DNA from: Hericium rajendrae
Taxonomy: Eukaryota; Basidiomycota; Agaricomycetes; Russulales; Hericiaceae
DNA length: 64,000 nucleotides
Assembly: GCA_033439255.1 (NCBI GenBank)
Contig: CM065891.1
Span: forward strand, 434,001-498,000
Reading direction: 5' to 3'
Part shown: piece by piece, positions 1 to 9,900 of the stretch
Position numbering within the stretch: the stretch's first letter is position 1
Layout: every line of letters begins with the position of its first letter
Translations under genes and position numbers: made by a program
The notes under the pieces: model-generated
What the model was told of the DNA's origin: nothing
What the model saw: only the letters and a program-made list of their open reading frames with translations
Databases searched by the model: none

Positions 1-39
1 GGAGAGAGCATCTATCATCACTTCTACTAAACTCTCCCA

Positions 40-413
40 ATGTTCTGTCTCCTAGGATCACATCCAAAGAACCGGTCCCACTCTCGTTTTCCTTCTATTA
101 ATCTTTCTTTAACTCCCAAATTTCCGGAGCGATCTGATGAATCATACGCAATGTTAGCAGGACCCATCGTCAAGCGGAGGAAGGAGGGGAAGGACAGCAA
201 GTCCACAGTGAATATGTACCTGGACATCGCATTGCAGCCACATGAGCTTGCTTATGGACAGGGGATAGCATGGGTCGTCAAGTGGCCTGCAGCAGAGCGC
301 ATCTACGAGGGCCTTCATATCACATGGATGTTCTGTGGGACAACCTATTATGGGTATGTGAAGGAGGAAACAGGCGAGGATTCGGGTTATACTCGTTTCA
401 AGATGATCGTGGG
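40..413 (+). pseudogene. Host gene of unknown function, 5' part, split by a retrotransposon
   Basis: An open frame runs from the left edge region; ATG codons at 40 and 151 are in the same frame. It reads into the left LTR and stops there by chance. If the element and one copy of the GTGGG duplication are removed, codon 409-411 (GTG) joins the sequence from 11318 in the same frame and continues to TAA at 11630-11632. The uninterrupted frame would be about 190 codons from the ATG at 151, or 228 from 40. The product has no family I recognise: a basic start, then many Trp and Tyr residues. A start upstream of the window cannot be excluded, because tctcctag at 47-54 could be an intron end. Inactivation by insertion is inferred. 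Confidence 0.55.
409..413. repeat. Target-site duplication GTGGG, left copy
   Basis: The five bases directly before the TG end of the left LTR are GTGGG, the same as the five bases directly after the CA end of the right LTR at 11318-11322. Five-bp duplications are normal for Ty3-type integrases. Confidence 0.9.
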
Positions 414-698
414 TGTAACAAAGACACTTTTCGCACTACTTCACACCTGGGATGAACAGGATCCACGTTACCCAACGGGGTAGGGATGGATTGCACGTTA
501 CAGGTATGGATGTAGTTGTTGAAAAGGTAAAGAGACAGCGCCGGCCCTGCCGGCGCTGTGGACCCGTAGCGTACAAACACACGCAAACGTCTCTGCTGAC
601 ACATAGTCCGGGACCTCCCTCCCGGACTCCCTTGATCCTACTAAGTCGTGACCTCTCGCGCACGCCTCCTTGCGCGCGTAGTAAGGCGCCGCCTTACA
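414..698 (-). repeat. 3' LTR of the chromovirus
   Basis: This 285-bp LTR runs TGTAAC...CTTACA on the plus strand and matches 11033-11317 base for base as far as I can read. It contains perfect or near-perfect hairpins: 536-558 (10-bp arms, 3-nt loop), 606-627 (8-bp arms GTCCGGGA/TCCCGGAC) and 681-697 (8-bp arms GTAAGGCG/CGCCTTAC with one central base). Confidence 0.95.
536..558. repeat. LTR hairpin, 10-bp arms
   Basis: The arms CAGCGCCGGC and GCCGGCGCTG flank a 3-nt loop. The other LTR carries the same structure at about 11155-11177. It is GC-only and could act as an RNA stem in R or U5, or near the polyadenylation region. The role is inferred. Confidence 0.6.
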
Positions 699-709
699 CC
701 CTCCCCCAC
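699..709 (-). other. Polypurine tract for plus-strand priming
   Basis: On the element's strand the sequence touching the 3' LTR is GTGGGGGAGGG, all purine apart from one T. Position and composition fit the primer used to start plus-strand DNA synthesis in LTR elements. Confidence 0.8.
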
Positions 710-813
710 TGGACCGAATCTACGGTCCACGAATATTGATGCCGCCTCTATACACCGCCGGGGTGAATGTGTGATTGAGGCACCACGCGCACTTGAGGCG
801 ACCAACTATGTGA

Positions 814-3300
814 TTAATCGTAGTCGATGAGTTCGTCCTGAGACCCGTCGGGTGTAGGTGCAGTGACGGGGTTATCCTCCAGTCCTTCAGGACTGAATGA
901 TTCCCCGCCTCCGTTCGGAGGGATCCCGTCGTTTTGCGACGGGGCGGGTGCAGGAGGATGCGGTTGGTCGAGGGGCGTGACTGCCCGACTGGTGGGTGCA
1001 ACGATGGAGGTGGCATGAGGGGTTGGTGCAGTGGTTGTGGGTATGGCGGGCGTCGTGGCGAGCGCTGGGGGTGATGCGGGCCGCGCGAGAATAGTGCGCG
1101 CGGTGGGTTCCGTCTCCCAATCGCGAGTGTCGTCTCGGGCGCGCAGGGAGGCGAGGTTCCTGCGGATATGGCAGATGTCTTCCAGGATGGACACCATCCA
1201 TGGGGTGATGCCATTGCGCCGCAGGTGCGCCACGATCTGCGGCATGGAGAAGTCTTCCATGTCGCCCTCGTATGGTATAACCACCGACGGAGTGTTGGTG
1301 GCGGGCTGTGCGCTGCTATCTGAGAGGCGGCGGAACCAGCCCGAAATGGAGAACAGTTCCGTGATCCGGTCCGTCCATCGTCGTCGCCACTCGGTGCTCG
1401 CTTCTTGCGACGCGGTTGGGCCGCTGTTCGTGACGAACATCCACGTTTCGACGTTCCGGCGGTTGAAGAACCCGTGGGTCCCTTCAACTCCGGTTGGTGC
1501 GAATTGTGGGTTGGCCGTCCAATGCGCCGCGATTTCCTCGAATGACATATCATTGTGTGTCACTAGGAAATCGGAGTTACGGGGGAGTTCGGACAGCGGG
1601 ACTGAAGCGTCCCCTCCCCCCGAGGAACCAGGCCCACTCGTTCGCAATGGGTGCTGGGCGGCGACTGCCGCCGCGGTCGCATCCGTCATCATGACGTCGG
1701 CCGTGGGGGAGGCCCGCGGACGCGTGCGGCGGGTGTCGCTGACGCTGCCTGCCGCTTTCCGCTTAACTGGGGGCTGGCTACCCAGTGGCGTCATGACGGG
1801 GGGCGGCAGGCCTTCACGTTCCGCACGACGGACGTTGCCCTCGTGCGCCCACAGACGGATGATGTGGCGTTGAACGAGGGTGCGGGATGCGGGAGAGACG
1901 GCACTTGCCTCGGACACCAGACGGCGGATACGGGTGAGCGCCGACGGGCTGCGGCGAGAGGCTTCAACGAGGGCGAGAACCTCGGCCTCGTTGTGGACCT
2001 CACGGCGGGAGTAATCACGGCGGTCGTGCGACGACGTCGGGGCACGGCCGGCGGACGGGCCTATGGCGCTACCAGTGTGCAACACCGACTGGTACGATGA
2101 GCCGAACGTCCCAACGAACGGCGTCGGGGCGGGCGTGGAGGGGCCGGCTGGGGTAGGTGGTCCCCACGCGCCCGGGGCGGGAGTCCAGGTGGACGACCCA
2201 GAGTCGGCGGGGCTGGCACCCCAGACACGCGCCCGGGATTCCGCGGCAACGCGCTCGAATTCGGCAGCCGCACGGGCCTCGTCGAATTTCTGCGCCTTGT
2301 CGATTTGAGATTTGGACCAGGCACGCGAGTCGCGCCGCTGCTGCTTGGTCGCATCGTCATCGGCCCACGCGAGATTGTCGTCTTCGAGTGGGTCATAATC
2401 CGCCCCCGTCTCGAAGCGCCGCACATCGTCGCCAGTCATGCGAGTGCTCCGTCCGGCGGCAGACGAGGCGGACGGCGTGGTCGTATGACGGGGCGGGGCG
2501 GGGACCGAGCGGGGCCCAGTGTCCTCGCGGCTGCGAGGGCGCCGGGATGCGGACACGCCGCGGCGGGATGACCCCGATCCGCGACGGGGAGAGTGGGAGC
2601 GCGGCGGAGGTGACCGCGGGCGACGCGGGGACGGCGCGCGCGGAGGTGTGCGTCCGCGACGCGGGACGGGCTCAGAGCGAGCAGCGGAGTCGCGCGACGG
2701 GTGGTCCACGGGTCGGGTCGACGCAGCGATGTGGGCGGCGGCCTGCGGGTGCGTACTTTCGACGAGTACGTTGCGGAGCTCACGCTGGGCGTGCTCCTCA
2801 GCCGTGCGCGCACGATCACGCTCGAGGCGGTATGCCTCGACATCGGCCTCGGCACGAGCGACGCGGAGACGAAGTGCTTCGTTTTCTGCGTCGTGGCGAT
2901 GGATGCGACTCCAAGTCATACGGCGGCCGTTCTCGATGAGCTGCTGTTCGAAGGCAGAGCGGGCACGTGTGGCGGCGGCGAACGAGGGGTCGTCATCGAC
3001 GAGGTGCGCGCGATAGGCGCGACACACCTCACATGCCTCGTCCTCGTGCATGACCGCGTGGATGGTGGGGTCGTAGGCCCACCCGTCGTAACGGGGCAGA
3101 GAGGGAAGGGGTGCAGAGGCGGCGCCCGATGGGTCGCCGCGTGGGCTCTGAGGCGCGGGAGCCTCAGAGTCGACGAGCATGGCCGTAGAGTCCGCGGTGG
3201 GCTCCTGCTGAGTCGTCGTAGATGGCTCAGCGCCGACGGCCGGCGGCGGGAGGGACTGCGCGGGGTTGCGGGTGGTGGAGTCGTTGGCGGGGGTAGACAT
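814..3300 (-). CDS. Chromovirus ORF3: 828-aa protein of unknown function in the env position
   Basis: The ORF is uninterrupted from ATG at 3300 to a stop at 814, between the chromodomain and the 3' LTR. It has no hydrophobic stretch long enough for a membrane span and no signal peptide, so it is not a classical envelope. Visible parts: a Pro/Ala/Thr-rich start; a W74...CEVC (90-93) motif; a charged helix likely to coil (about 135-178); an Arg/Ser/Pro-rich block (about 200-290) like RNA-binding or nuclear proteins; and a folded-looking stretch with many Trp residues in the second half (SFEEIAAHWTANPQF, TEWRRRWTDRITELFSISGW). The W...CxxC motif resembles one in the Gag extension. A pyrimidine tract ending in AG lies 9 nt before the ATG, so a spliced message is possible. 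Function unknown. Confidence 0.75.
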   Translation of the reverse strand: MSTPANDSTTRNPAQSLPPPAVGAEPSTTTQQEPTADSTAMLVDSEAPAPQSPRGDPSGAASAPLPSLPRYDGWAYDPTIHAVMHEDEACEVCRAYRAHLVDDDPSFAAATRARSAFEQQLIENGRRMTWSRIHRHDAENEALRLRVARAEADVEAYRLERDRARTAEEHAQRELRNVLVESTHPQAAAHIAASTRPVDHPSRDSAARSEPVPRRGRTPPRAPSPRRPRSPPPRSHSPRRGSGSSRRGVSASRRPRSREDTGPRSVPAPPRHTTTPSASSAAGRSTRMTGDDVRRFETGADYDPLEDDNLAWADDDATKQQRRDSRAWSKSQIDKAQKFDEARAAAEFERVAAESRARVWGASPADSGSSTWTPAPGAWGPPTPAGPSTPAPTPFVGTFGSSYQSVLHTGSAIGPSAGRAPTSSHDRRDYSRREVHNEAEVLALVEASRRSPSALTRIRRLVSEASAVSPASRTLVQRHIIRLWAHEGNVRRAEREGLPPPVMTPLGSQPPVKRKAAGSVSDTRRTRPRASPTADVMMTDATAAAVAAQHPLRTSGPGSSGGGDASVPLSELPRNSDFLVTHNDMSFEEIAAHWTANPQFAPTGVEGTHGFFNRRNVETWMFVTNSGPTASQEASTEWRRRWTDRITELFSISGWFRRLSDSSAQPATNTPSVVIPYEGDMEDFSMPQIVAHLRRNGITPWMVSILEDICHIRRNLASLRARDDTRDWETEPTARTILARPASPPALATTPAIPTTTAPTPHATSIVAPTSRAVTPLDQPHPPAPAPSQNDGIPPNGGGESFSPEGLEDNPVTAPTPDGSQDELIDYD

Positions 3301-3309
3301 GGTGGTGGT

Positions 3310-3322
3310 CTGGAAGAAAAAG
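3310..3322 (-). promoter_or_regulatory. Possible splice acceptor for ORF3 message
   Basis: On the element's strand CTTTTTCTTCCAG ends 9 nt before the ORF3 ATG. A pyrimidine tract followed by CAG is a strong acceptor pattern. It would let ORF3 be made from a spliced subgenomic RNA, as env is in retroviruses. No donor in the leader was identified. Confidence 0.4.
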
Positions 3323-3455
3323 GTGAAGCGATTTGAGGTCGCCGCCTAAGTCGGTTGGCCAGGCACCGCCGTGCGCCCACGATGACGACTAAAAGTTTAA
3401 TCTGGTTAGGTAAGCAACCCTGGAAAAAGCGCGCAGTGGCGGTGCACGTTCTCGG

Positions 3456-5903
3456 TTATTTCCGAGACGCGCGCCGCCTCGGCTGTTGCCGCGTGCGAAC
3501 GGCCGACGCAGCTACAGCGCGTGAAGACGACTTTGTCGCAGTAGCGCGGCGCGAGAGGGATTGCCATTGGGCAATGCCTTGGAGTTCGAGGTATCGGTCG
3601 AGGGCTTCGAGCTCCTGGCAGACTGCAAGAGTCTCCCAGGAGTGGTCGCCTAGCGACCAGCGAACGTGGAGTTGTAGATCGTCGCCCACCCATTGGTGGC
3701 CGACAATCTCGTCCACGTACCATTCCTCGTCGGCGGGTTGTCCGAAGTCGTAGAACAGCTTCGTCTCCCGTCGCGGGAATAGTACGTCGTCGTTGGGCTC
3801 GTGACGGCGCAGAAGCCCTGCGTGGAATACAGGGTGGATGCGGCGTCGTTGCAGTTCTTCCGGCAATTCAAGCTTGTAGGTGGACGTGGCCGGGTTGCTC
3901 TCTAGTACCGGGAATGGGCCGATGTACTTAGGGAGGAGCTTCGCGGCTCGTCCTTTGGGCATATTCAGGTTCTTCGTAGAGAGGTACACTAGGTCGCCGA
4001 CCTGGTGTTCGACCTCGGGCATGCGGCGCGAATTAGCGTAATAGGCTTGATTCACGCGGCTTTCGATGATAGCATCGTGAGCCATGGACAGGTTGGTGCG
4101 TGCCTGCTGGGCGAACTCTTGTACCCCCTTGTACATGGTTGCGGCGACAGGCTGGCTGCCCAACGTCGGCATATAACCATAATTGAGTTCGAACGGGGCA
4201 AAGCCCGAGCTCGAACTCACGTTGGAGTTGAGTGCGAATTCGACCATCGGGATGCGGTCCACCCAGTCCTCCTGGCTGGGAGTCACAGAGTTACGCAGGA
4301 CCTGCGATATCGAACGAATAACGCGTTCGGATGCGCCATCGGTCTGAGGATGAAACGACGTGGACATAAGGAGTTTGGTGCCCGATAGACGATGGAGTTC
4401 ACGCCAAAATATTGACGTGAACTTAGCGTCTCGGTCGGAGACGATTGATCCTGGCACGCCGTGCAGTCGGACGATCTCTTGATAATAAAGATGCGCCAAT
4501 TCCGACGCTTTGGTTTGAGTCGTAATTGGTAGCAAATGTACCATGGATGTGAGTCGGCAAATGATAACCCAGAGATAGTCCTTGCCACGGGCTTGGGGAA
4601 ACGGGCCGACAAAGTCCATCCCGATCGATGCCCATGGATGCGTCGGGATCGGCATGCTGTGGAGTAATCCTGCGGGAGGGTGATTGTGGGTCTTCGTCAT
4701 TTGGCAGGACCCACAGCTCGCACAGAATTTCTCCAGGTCGCGGCCAATCTTCGGCCACCAATACCAACGGCGCACATACTCGGAAGTCTTTTGACTCCCG
4801 AAGTGACCGATGGTTGTGTGCGCGGTGTCCAGTATGATCTCGTGGAGGCTGCGCCCCTTGAGCTTAGCTTGGGGAACACACAGGACGTCCAGTCCTGCTC
4901 GCGTCTTCGACCACAGGAGACCGTCATTTAATGCGAACGTGGGGAACGTTTCGAGGCCGGATAAAACTTTGCTGAAGAAGGGGTCATCGATGTACCCGGC
5001 CTTCATGATCGTAGTCCAGTCGGATCCGCCCTCAACGCGGGGACGGAGGGGCGGGCCGTGGACCGCTATGCTTGACACGCTGGGGTCGACGCCGAGCGGT
5101 AGCTGATCGGTTGTCGCGACAGTGGATGTAGTGTGTTGGCGAGTAAGCTCCGCTGCCTCGGCATCACGCTCCGCCACGCGTTCTTGTACCTTTCGCGGGC
5201 GAAGTTCCATGGCTCGTATTTCCTCGATACGAGTCGGTGAGAGGTCTTCGCCCTCGGGGTCAAGGAGGACGTCGATGTTGACGTACTCCGTGCCAGGGAG
5301 CTCTTCCGTGACAGACTCGTAGTATCGGGAGAACGAGTCGGCGACTTTATTAAGTTTGCCTTCGACGTATTGAACCTTCAGGTCATATTTGGATAGAAAC
5401 TCTATCCAACGTGTTTGGCGCGGGGAGAGGTTCTTCTGAGTTTCGAGGAACTCCAGAGCCTTGTGGTCGGTGACCACAGTGATTTTCCGTCCAATGAGTT
5501 TATCGGACCATTTGGAGAGGGCTTCCAGTATGGCGATAGTCTCTTGTTCAAACGTGCGGTAATTGCGCTGGGCGTTTGAAAACTTCTTGGACATGAAACC
5601 TGCTGGCCTGCAGGTTTCCCAGGTCGGGCCTTGGCCGTACATGGCCCCTACGCCATACGTTGAGGCGTCGCAGATGACCCAGATCGTCTCTGGGTTTCTG
5701 GGATTGATCGGCTTAAGGATCGGCATTTTGCAGGCCATCGCCTTGATGAGGTCGAGGCATTGTTGATGCGTGGCCCGCCATTCGAAAGTGCGGCCATTCC
5801 TCACCATTCCCGAGAGTGGCGAGGTGTACAGTGACAGATCGGGCATGAATTGGGCGAGGTATTGGACCAGCCCCAGGAACCGCTGGACTTCGTTGAAGTT
5901 GCG
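3456..5903 (-). CDS. pol: Chromovirus Pol, second part: end of RT, RNase H, integrase, chromodomain
   Basis: The frame opens right after a frameshift near 5903. Its first residues (RNFNEVQRFLGLVQYL) complete the end of RT. RNase H follows, with acidic motifs in CDAST, FEQET and VTDHKAL. Integrase has the HHCC zinc motif (H...H then CASCGSC) and the DDE core seen in GMDFVG, VSDRDAKF and TDGASE. A chromodomain closes the protein (EEWYVDEIVGHQW...VRW...SWET). Chromodomains steer integration toward methylated-histone chromatin in this group. The first ATG in this frame is at 5846, but translation presumably arrives from the RT frame. Confidence 0.9.
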   Translation of the reverse strand, partial: RNFNEVQRFLGLVQYLAQFMPDLSLYTSPLSGMVRNGRTFEWRATHQQCLDLIKAMACKMPILKPINPRNPETIWVICDASTYGVGAMYGQGPTWETCRPAGFMSKKFSNAQRNYRTFEQETIAILEALSKWSDKLIGRKITVVTDHKALEFLETQKNLSPRQTRWIEFLSKYDLKVQYVEGKLNKVADSFSRYYESVTEELPGTEYVNIDVLLDPEGEDLSPTRIEEIRAMELRPRKVQERVAERDAEAAELTRQHTTSTVATTDQLPLGVDPSVSSIAVHGPPLRPRVEGGSDWTTIMKAGYIDDPFFSKVLSGLETFPTFALNDGLLWSKTRAGLDVLCVPQAKLKGRSLHEIILDTAHTTIGHFGSQKTSEYVRRWYWWPKIGRDLEKFCASCGSCQMTKTHNHPPAGLLHSMPIPTHPWASIGMDFVGPFPQARGKDYLWVIICRLTSMVHLLPITTQTKASELAHLYYQEIVRLHGVPGSIVSDRDAKFTSIFWRELHRLSGTKLLMSTSFHPQTDGASERVIRSISQVLRNSVTPSQEDWVDRIPMVEFALNSNVSSSSGFAPFELNYGYMPTLGSQPVAATMYKGVQEFAQQARTNLSMAHDAIIESRVNQAYYANSRRMPEVEHQVGDLVYLSTKNLNMPKGRAAKLLPKYIGPFPVLESNPATSTYKLELPEELQRRRIHPVFHAGLLRRHEPNDDVLFPRRETKLFYDFGQPADEEWYVDEIVGHQWVGDDLQLHVRWSLGDHSWETLAVCQELEALDRYLELQGIAQWQSLSRRATATKSSSRAVAASAVRTRQQPRRRASRK

Positions 5904-6940
5904 GGGGTTGGCCAGCTTCGGATCTTCGCCATCTTGTCGCGATCAGCGTGCAAACCGCGATCGTCGATAACATGGCCGAGGCAGTCCATTCTCTCGGAGT
6001 AGATATCACACTTCTCCTGACTCAGAAACATGTGACTATTTCTGAGTCGGTCGAATATCAGTTTAAGATGTTGTTCATGTTCTTCAATGGTGTCGGAGAA
6101 TATGAAAATGTCGTCGAGATAGATGTGCACAAATATTCCGATGAAGTCGCGGAATATGGCCGTCATGAGTCTCTGGAATGTAGCAGGAGCGTTGCAATCT
6201 CCTTGCTGCATGACATGGCTCAGGAATGTGCCATACACTGTTGCGAAGGCAGTTTTCCATATGTCTTCGGGCTCGATGCGTATTTGTTCGTACGCATCGC
6301 TCATGTCGATCTTGGATCTGTACTTCGCGCGGGCAACATCCATTCTAATCTGATCTTGATCAGGGAATGGAGTCACATCTTTCCGCGTGTTGTCGTTGCG
6401 CTTCCGCGCGTCTACAACGGTACGCAGTTTACCCGACTTCTTTGGTATACAAAGGAGTGGGGCCGCTTGGGATACCGTCTTGGGCTCCCACCATCCTGCA
6501 TCCGAGTATCGCTGTATCTTCTTCATGAGCTCGGGCTTTAACGCCTCGGGGCACTTAGGAAGATGGTAGCGGCTCTCTTGGGCATCATCGATCAACGGGA
6601 TACGGTGATTCACTTCGCGGAACGGGGGCAGCTCGGACGGTACAGGGCACATTATGTCCTTCGAGTACGCGTACCAAGCGTCTCTCAGTTTCGGAATATC
6701 CTCTGGTGTTGCGTGAGGGCGCTGGTCGGGGAATGCACTCTCCAGTGCCTTCTCGATCTTGTGTCGTATGGTTTTCTTCTCGTTTTTATTCATGTGTCTC
6801 ATCGGTTCTGGGGCCGATGAGTGCAGTGTGGGGTTACTAGGTGTGCCCACTGGCGGGGTCCGCCTGTCACGAGACGATTGCGGGCTGCTTCGTCTCGTCG
6901 AGGTTGCGGGTTCAACCTTTGTTGATCCCGCGGCCTCGGT
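5904..6940 (-). CDS. pol: Chromovirus Pol, first part: reverse transcriptase
   Basis: This part is in the same frame as Gag-protease, separated from it only by TGA at 6941-6943; the frame is open on both sides. RT motifs are clear: KLRTVVDARKRN, SKIDMSDAYEQI, FQRLM and the catalytic YLDD at about 6121-6110. The frame then runs into an unrelated Ser/Pro-rich tail because one base is missing from a C run (G run 5903-5907 on the plus strand). With one more C the frame would continue smoothly into the second Pol part. Whether the loss is real, a read error or a recoding site cannot be told from one copy. Confidence 0.9.
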
Positions 6941-9900
6941 TCACTCGGACTTAGTCGATTCACCCAGGTGTGCCGATCGCACAGCTGGGTAGGATGCGGC
7001 CCGCCTTTGCTTAGTTCGGTGCCGCGTTTCCTTTTCTTCCTCATTGGTCATTGCGTGAATGACCTGGTTCCCTATCTGAATGGTACGGGTCCCGAAATCG
7101 AGTACTACGTTATGGTCCGTTAGGAATGGGGTTCCAAGGATCAAATCGTAGTGGTCGATGTTGGCGATGTCGATGTAGCAGTTCATGGACTGCTCAGCGA
7201 CGCTGACGCGAGCGTTCGTCCCGTAGGATATACGGGATTTGCTGCCTACACATCCGAGTTGTAGGGTCATCGGTTCATGCAGTTCGAACACGTCGGCTTT
7301 AGCCAGGTGTGCGCTTTCGGGGCTCATACCGTTTGTAGTGCTCCCAGAGTCGAATAGCGTGAACAAACGCTTTCCGTTCATAACAACCTCAGCTGCGAGG
7401 GTCTGGTTTTTACACCGGTCCCTCTTAGGTTGTTCCGTGCTGGATGCGTGTCGTATATTCGCATCGTACAGCCAACGCGGCCGAAGTTCCTCCCCTTTTT
7501 TGGTTGAGTCCATGGCGCAGCAGCGCACGATGGCCGAATCGTCTTGGGACAACTTCAGGCCCAGGCGTTGGCGTGCGCGCTCGATGGACACGTGTTCGTC
7601 TTCGACCTCTTCAATGGAAGGACGAGGGCTACTCGGCGCGATATCACTGCGCGTGTGCATAGTGACGTCCGCCGTCTGCGTCGTGGCGGAGCGCAGCGGG
7701 CCCATGGGGTTCACTGTGTCCTCACGACGCAATTGACTACGCGGCAGGCTATCGATAGCTTCGATAGCTTCCCGTAACCCAGCGTTCACCAATACTTCAT
7801 TTGGGAGTGCTGGATGGGTGCGGAGGGTGCGGGCGACGATCGCGCTGGCGGTGGCCAATGCGTCGTTGTAGCCCTGGGAGTATTTCTGTCGGCCCACGTC
7901 TGTGTGGTGGAACTCAGCGAGTTCGTACCCCTGGTGGTCAACGTCCCGAGCTGATTCGCAGTGTAACACATACTGCAGGCAGGTGCTACATCCTTGGGCA
8001 TGGACAATCCCATAGTTGGTGTCCCACATCCAATCATTGGGATGTGATGGCATTCGGCCCGTCAGGCGCATGGTTCGCTGCCGGTCGTATACATACTGTT
8101 GTCGTATGTTTATGACGCGACCGCGCCAGTCGCGGTTGAGGGCATCGGCGAACGCGGTAAAGGGCATACCGTCGTCACCATGGTCCTCTAGTAGTTCGTG
8201 GTCCGTCGGCGGCGTGTCTCGCCCACTCGGCGGAGTGTTTGCCTGGTGTAGGATTGGTTCGGAGAGGCGACTGGTACCTAAGGCCGTACTGTGCCTCAAA
8301 GTATGTGCTGTTGCACGAGTGCCCACCCTCTGGGTCGATTCTACACCCGGACGCCGTGTCCAGTGGGCAGAATCGTCTTCGTGGGTTTCGTCATCCGAGG
8401 AGTCGTCGAAATCCGTTAGGTGCGGCATGTCGTCGTCCTCGGACGAAGACTGTGAGTCGGTGATGATGCGCATGGCGGCGAGACGCATGCTAGCAAGCTG
8501 CATGTGGTCAGCGCTGTCATCGTCCGAACCGCGATCGCGTTCATAGTCCTCAGCGTATTCGGCGCCTGAGGAGTCATACGCATTGTCCAGTGGAATTGAC
8601 GCGTCAGAAAATTCCTCATTTTCTGGCGTGTCTCGGTCCTCCTCGGCGGCGGAATGGGGTTCCTGTTCAGGTGACCCCTCTTCCGAACGGTCATCAAGAA
8701 TGCGAGCCGCGAACACGCGCTGTCGGTCTCGGGTGCTACTACGATTCTGACCGTATTTGGGGCACTTCGGGTCATTAGCGAAGTGCTGGGCTGATCCGCA
8801 ACTGAAGCACCGAAGTGGTTCTTTGTTGTTGGGTCGAGTGTCATTCGTTGATGGGCGATTCGATTCGCCGGGGGTTCGTGTGGACGTGGATGGCCGGGTC
8901 ATTACCCGGGCCGACGTCATTGCCGATGAGTTGGGTTTGTCGCTCGTCTGCGTGGCCGGACGGCTGTCGGCGTGTCTACGCGATTCCTGCGGTGTGAACC
9001 GCACCTTGGGTTTGTCGCGCGACACAAACTCCGTTCGTCGTGCACCAGGCGGGCTTGTGGTCGGGGTTAGGTGATTGGTACCAGCCCGGCCACTTGCTGC
9101 CTCGCGGTGGGCGCGGACCAATTCTTGGCCCTCCTCTACGCGTAGAGCAGCATCTAGCACATCCTGTACGGTGCTATGCTCGGCGGAGACCTCTCGGTTG
9201 GTGAATATCGCGGTAACGATATCCTCCGGGAGGCCGCCGATGAATTGCTTCTTAAATGTGTAGTCGCTGGGAGCCTCGATTAAGCGCGATGCTCGGCGTT
9301 TCATTTCATTGAAAAATGCAGCGACTCCTCGCCTACGGGAATATCTGCAATGGATCCATCGCTCGTACGCTTGTATTGCGGTGGCCTTGTGGATGAATCG
9401 CGTGTGTAACGCGATTATTGCTTCTTCGAACGTCCAATGGACCTTCGAGCGGTATGGGTCCTCGATCTCCGATGCATACCATACTGCCGCATCGCCGGTC
9501 AGTATGGTTCCAAGATAGTTTAGACGGGAGACGTCGGATGCGACTCCCGTCATGTAACTAATACGCATCCATCGGAGTAAGGCCGCGAGCCATATGTCAA
9601 ATACTTCTAGGTCGTCTTGACCTCCGTATTTTTCCGGCGGGGGTAATTTAACATGTTTGGCATGAGTTGGGATTACCGTAGGGGGTTCATCTCCTACTCT
9701 GTCTCGTATCATTTCGATGATGCGGGTCAATACGCCTTGTTGCGTATAGGTCAGAGCAGTGGGCGCTCCCTGGATCACTGCGTGTGTCCCGGTATGGTGT
9801 CCCACTGCACTGGTCGCATGGCTACCCGTGGTGGGTGCCATCGTACTATATGACTGGTTCATCATAGATGGCTGTGGGGCCGGGGTGGTTCCCCGATTCC

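Noticed and set aside
814-3300. ORF3 as a retroviral envelope
   Set aside because: No signal peptide, no membrane span, no furin-type site; composition is nuclear/RNA-binding-like.
1031-3336. Several long plus-strand frames opposite ORF3
   Set aside because: They are shadows of a GC-rich third codon position and show no domain.
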